This document shows positions 7,479-9,701 of a stretch of 9,701 bases of DNA, piece by piece. The notes beneath the pieces are model-generated. The model had not been told where the DNA came from, did not search any database, and saw only the letters and a list, made by a program, of their open reading frames with translations. How positions within the stretch are numbered: position 1 is the first letter of the stretch; each line of letters starts with the position of its first letter. This DNA comes from an uncultured Oscillospiraceae bacterium (GTDB lineage: Bacteria; Bacillota; Clostridia; Oscillospirales; Ruminococcaceae). The translations under genes and the position numbers were made by a program. The stretch covers positions 1 through 9,701 of the forward strand of contig USOZ01000049.1 of NCBI GenBank assembly GCA_900556525.1, written 5' to 3'.

Positions 7479-7537
7479 ATACTCAGTACCAATTAAAAGC
7501 TGAGTATAATCTTGCGTATATGGATTATGCGAAGATT
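7478..7537. repeat. Two adjacent hairpins next to the terminator
   Basis: TATACTCAG (7478-7486) and CTGAGTATA (7500-7508) are a perfect 9-bp inverted repeat with a 13-base loop. Directly beside it, AATCTT (7508-7513) pairs with AAGATT (7532-7537), extended by an imperfect inner stem. Neither has its own T-run. They may be extra 3'-end structures of the tgt transcript. Confidence 0.55.
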
Positions 7538-7551
7538 ATTTGTCTGTAGTA

Positions 7552-7924
<373 letters not shown>

Positions 7925-7927
<3 letters not shown>

Positions 7928-8161
7928 CGCCATAGATATAGCGCCGGCAGTTCCGCCGGCAGGCACCGCAATGTTGGCGCCGAAGGTCACCTTGTACCGA
8001 GCCGATGCTGCACAGGAGTTGACAATACCGCGTAAAGTGATAACGCCTGCGCCCTCTCTGTGGATAACATATCCGCGAGTGCAGGGAACCGCCGTTTCAG
8101 TAAACAGTACATTGCCGCCGGAAGCTACGTTCTGAACGGCATTACTTGTATATTCGGGCAT
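7925..8161 (-). pseudogene. N-terminal fragment (79 codons) of a phage-like structural protein
   Basis: The protein starts MPEYTSNAVQNVASGGNVLF, with AAGGAGG 6 bases before the ATG at 8161; the TAA of the preceding gene overlaps that site's surroundings. It continues with IHREGAGVITLRG and GANIAVPAGG up to AISMAL. This beta-rich, glycine-rich pattern recalls a family of roughly 140-residue proteins in Clostridia prophage regions; the name and function are not known to me. After residue 79 it reads antisense through the fragment at 7808-7927, stopping at 7775, so the natural C-terminal half is missing. The point of change lies within about 7922-7930. Confidence 0.65.
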
Positions 8162-8172
8162 AGTCTGCCTCC

Positions 8173-8886
8173 TTAATAAGAGCCGCAGCCCGCACAACTG
8201 CCGTAGCAGTTAGGATTCTGCACCACATACGCCGGAATGGGCGTAGGGCTGAGAGCTGCGGTCTGATTTGCCAGTGCCTGCGTAATAAACGCATTCTGCG
8301 CATTCTGGCTGATTTGATTCTGCAGGACTCCGTTTGCGGCAAGAAGATCGGTGTTGCGCTGCTTGAGCGCATCGATCTCGGACTGACACATCTTGTCAAG
8401 GATAGTCTGCACACCTGCACGCTGGCTGTCGATTATGTCGCGCACACCCTCGCCTATAGCGGTGCGGTTAGCGCACGACTCGGTAGCCATAGTGTACTTA
8501 AGGTCCGCAATAGCCGACTTATTGTCGCAGCAGCACTGCGCAAGCTGAGACTGCAGGGAATTAAATCCGTTGCAAAGCTGGAGCTGATTTGCGGAGAATC
8601 CGTTGTTGACAGCATTAGTAACGGCATAAGTAGATTCACACATGCTGTTCTGCAGGTTCTGTATACCGTTCTGAATACTGTTGGTAGCAAAGCCCTCCTG
8701 AATGTCCGCGCGGGTAGCATAGCCCTGAAAAGCGCTGCCCTCGGCACCGCCCCAGCCGCCGCGTCCCCACATGAACAGAAACAGTACGATGATCCACCAT
8801 GCACCGTTTCCGCCGAAAGCGTCGCCGCCGTTGTTGTTTCTTGTAACCGCTGCAAGATCCGCAGGGGTCATTCCTTCGTTTACCAT
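8173..8886 (-). CDS. Phage-associated Cys-rich, helix-rich protein with one membrane segment, unknown function
   Basis: A 237-residue complete protein. The N-terminus MVNEGMTPADLAAVTRNN is followed by a very hydrophobic segment WWIIVLFLFMW (30-40) and a glycine-rich stretch. Residues about 60-210 look helical, rich in Asn/Gln and poor in charge, with repeated N-N-A/L patterns consistent with a long coiled coil or fibre. Cysteines are at 83, 105, 118-120, 138, 167, 227, 231 and 234. The C-terminus is Pro-rich (PTPIPAYVVQNPNC), then CAGCGSY. I recall this architecture as widespread in prophage-like clusters of Clostridia, without an assigned role; a virion or membrane-associated structural part is possible. 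AAGGAG lies 6 bases upstream of the ATG. Its stop codon touches the ribosome binding site of the next gene. Confidence 0.75.
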   Translation of the reverse strand: MVNEGMTPADLAAVTRNNNGGDAFGGNGAWWIIVLFLFMWGRGGWGGAEGSAFQGYATRADIQEGFATNSIQNGIQNLQNSMCESTYAVTNAVNNGFSANQLQLCNGFNSLQSQLAQCCCDNKSAIADLKYTMATESCANRTAIGEGVRDIIDSQRAGVQTILDKMCQSEIDALKQRNTDLLAANGVLQNQISQNAQNAFITQALANQTAALSPTPIPAYVVQNPNCYGSCAGCGSY

Positions 8887-8935
8887 AATAGTCTCCTTTG
8901 TTTTTTATTTATCTTTCACGCGCGCACGTTAAGAA

Positions 8936-9145
8936 CTATTTAAAAAGATGCTGAAACTGTCCGGCAATGGACTGCAGCCGGTTAAGCTGCTGCTGCGTCA
9001 TTTCGCCGCTGTCCAGAAGCCTCTGTATTTCCTGTCTCGGATCGCCCTTAAAGCTCTCCGAAAACCTCTTGAATTCGCTTATCATCCGCGACATGGGGTC
9101 ATTTCCGACCTGACCGCCGAATGCGTTGTAAAAAGGATTACTCAT
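8936..9145 (-). CDS. Small phage-associated helical protein (69 residues), unknown function
   Basis: The protein reads MSNPFYNAFGGQVGNDPMSR, then a helical, charged region (EFKRFSESFKGDPRQEIQRL) and a Gln/Leu-rich end. It is soluble with no membrane segment or cysteine. A GGAGG ribosome binding site lies 6 bases upstream of the ATG. Its first 8 bases overlap the end of the upstream gene, and the next gene follows after 49 bases, so it belongs to the same polycistronic unit. I recognise the general type from Clostridia prophage cassettes but no function. Confidence 0.72.
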   Translation of the reverse strand: MSNPFYNAFGGQVGNDPMSRMISEFKRFSESFKGDPRQEIQRLLDSGEMTQQQLNRLQSIAGQFQHLFK

Positions 9146-9488
9146 TTTCTGCCTCCTGCCTGTCGCAAATAAGCTTCTTCAGCTCCTCGAATTCCTGTCT
9201 TGTCACATAGTCTGACTCTTCCGCCTGGGGCGCGGCCGAAACGCGCTCCACCAAATCAAATGCCCGGAGCTGCGGCATACCGTTATGATCTGCCGCCTTG
9301 AGGTAGACCGCCGGAGCCTCGCTGTCCCATAACTGCACAGTATTTCCCGGCGCTACCGGGTAAGCCTTTGCAGCCTCTATCCCCTGCACCCATATAAGTC
9401 CGGCAGGCTGGGACTGCTGCTGCGGTACGGCCGTCTGCAGCGGCGCATAAGTTGCGGGATATCCCGTATAAAATCCTCCGAATGCCAT
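9138..9488 (-). CDS. Phage-associated IWVQG-motif protein (116 residues)
   Basis: The N-terminal 30 residues are Tyr/Pro/Gln-rich (YTGYPATYAPLQTA) and probably flexible. Residues 31-82 form a compact beta domain: LIWVQGIEAAKAYPVAPGNT, VQLWDSEAPAVYLKAAD, GMPQLRAFDLVER. This matches a recurrent small protein of Firmicutes phages with the signature IWVQG, W/MDSE and YLKSAD. The C-terminal 24 residues (TRQEFEELKKLI) are predicted coiled coil. Its exact virion role is not known to me. The ATG overlaps the stop of the upstream gene by one base (TAATG), with AAAGGAT just before. An in-frame ATG at 9542 would lie inside the neighbour and is rejected. Confidence 0.75.
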   Translation of the reverse strand: MAFGGFYTGYPATYAPLQTAVPQQQSQPAGLIWVQGIEAAKAYPVAPGNTVQLWDSEAPAVYLKAADHNGMPQLRAFDLVERVSAAPQAEESDYVTRQEFEELKKLICDRQEAENE

Positions 9489-9701
9489 TAGTAATCCATC
9501 CTTTCGTAATAATAGATCGGCGCACGGTCGCCGCTGTCCCATGTGTCAAACCAATCTCCGTTTTCCACGCAGACAACATGACCGCCGAGAGCAAGTACAT
9601 ATTTTCCCCCGGGCTTGCTGTCGGCAAAATCCGCAACGCTGCATGCATCCTCGCATACTCTGCGCTGCCAGCCCTCGCTTTTGAGGTATGCACCCCATAC
9701 A
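9488..9701 (-). CDS. Phage-associated protein, C-terminal 70 residues (start outside window)
   Basis: The minus strand is open from the window edge and reads VWGAYLKSEGWQRRVCED, then ADSKPGGKYVLALGGHVVCV, then a DTWDSGDRAPIYYYERMDY end before TAA (9488-9490). This matches the tail of a phage protein type with conserved KYxLAxxxHVVxVxxGDxxDxWDSGDExPIYYW. The G-x-H-V-V followed by the D-x-W-D-S-G-D order suggests a papain/NlpC-like fold with the His and Asp of a protease or amidase, but the Cys residue would lie upstream and cannot be checked. It is the first visible gene of the cassette. Confidence 0.72.
   Translation of the reverse strand, partial: VWGAYLKSEGWQRRVCEDACSVADFADSKPGGKYVLALGGHVVCVENGDWFDTWDSGDRAPIYYYERMDY

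Noticed and set aside
8314..8943. Plus-strand open frame of 209 codons
   Set aside because: It is antisense to the Cys-rich phage gene and has no Shine-Dalgarno sequence or recognisable domain.
9283..9693. Alternative minus-strand frame of 136 codons near the right edge
   Set aside because: It overlaps two better genes in other frames, one with the DTWDSGD signature and one with IWVQG, and its composition is not protein-like.

Overview
The window looks like a chromosomal stretch from a spore-forming member of the Clostridia, most likely Oscillospiraceae/Ruminococcaceae. This rests on a SpoIVB sporulation protease, strong AGGAGG-type ribosome binding sites, moderate GC, and proteins that read like gut Firmicutes families. 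No species can be named from the sequence alone.

Left part (1-4925). The 3' two thirds of recG run rightwards and meet a leftward gene for a membrane-anchored EAL (cyclic-di-GMP phosphodiesterase) protein. The two share one bidirectional terminator. The EAL gene has a near-consensus promoter and carries an unusual C-terminal beta-helix-like repeat domain. An AT-rich gap of about 240 bases follows, then a small Cys-rich DUF1540 gene.

Middle (4284-7552). A leftward three-gene cluster encodes a small membrane protein, a uridine phosphorylase-type enzyme and a HAD phosphatase, with overlapping or near-touching ends. The uridine phosphorylase is broken by a stop and frameshift. Divergently, spoIVB runs right and ends at a strong bidirectional hairpin terminator. 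It faces the last 80 codons of tgt (tRNA-guanine transglycosylase) on the minus strand.

Right part (7795-9701). tgt is cut off abruptly and phage-like sequence begins. A 130-base piece carrying the first 40 codons of a small phage-like gene lies on the plus strand. It abuts, head-on, a 79-codon remnant of another phage-like gene on the minus strand. From there to the window edge is a compact minus-strand cassette of small phage-type genes with overlapping or closely spaced ends. The cassette has no integrase and no visible attachment site. The tgt/phage and phage/phage junctions therefore look like a rearrangement, or an assembly or amplification chimera, rather than ordinary prophage integration.

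Most notable points: the EAL/beta-helix fusion, the double junction at 7780-7930, and the broken uridine phosphorylase inside an otherwise tight nucleoside-salvage-like cluster.
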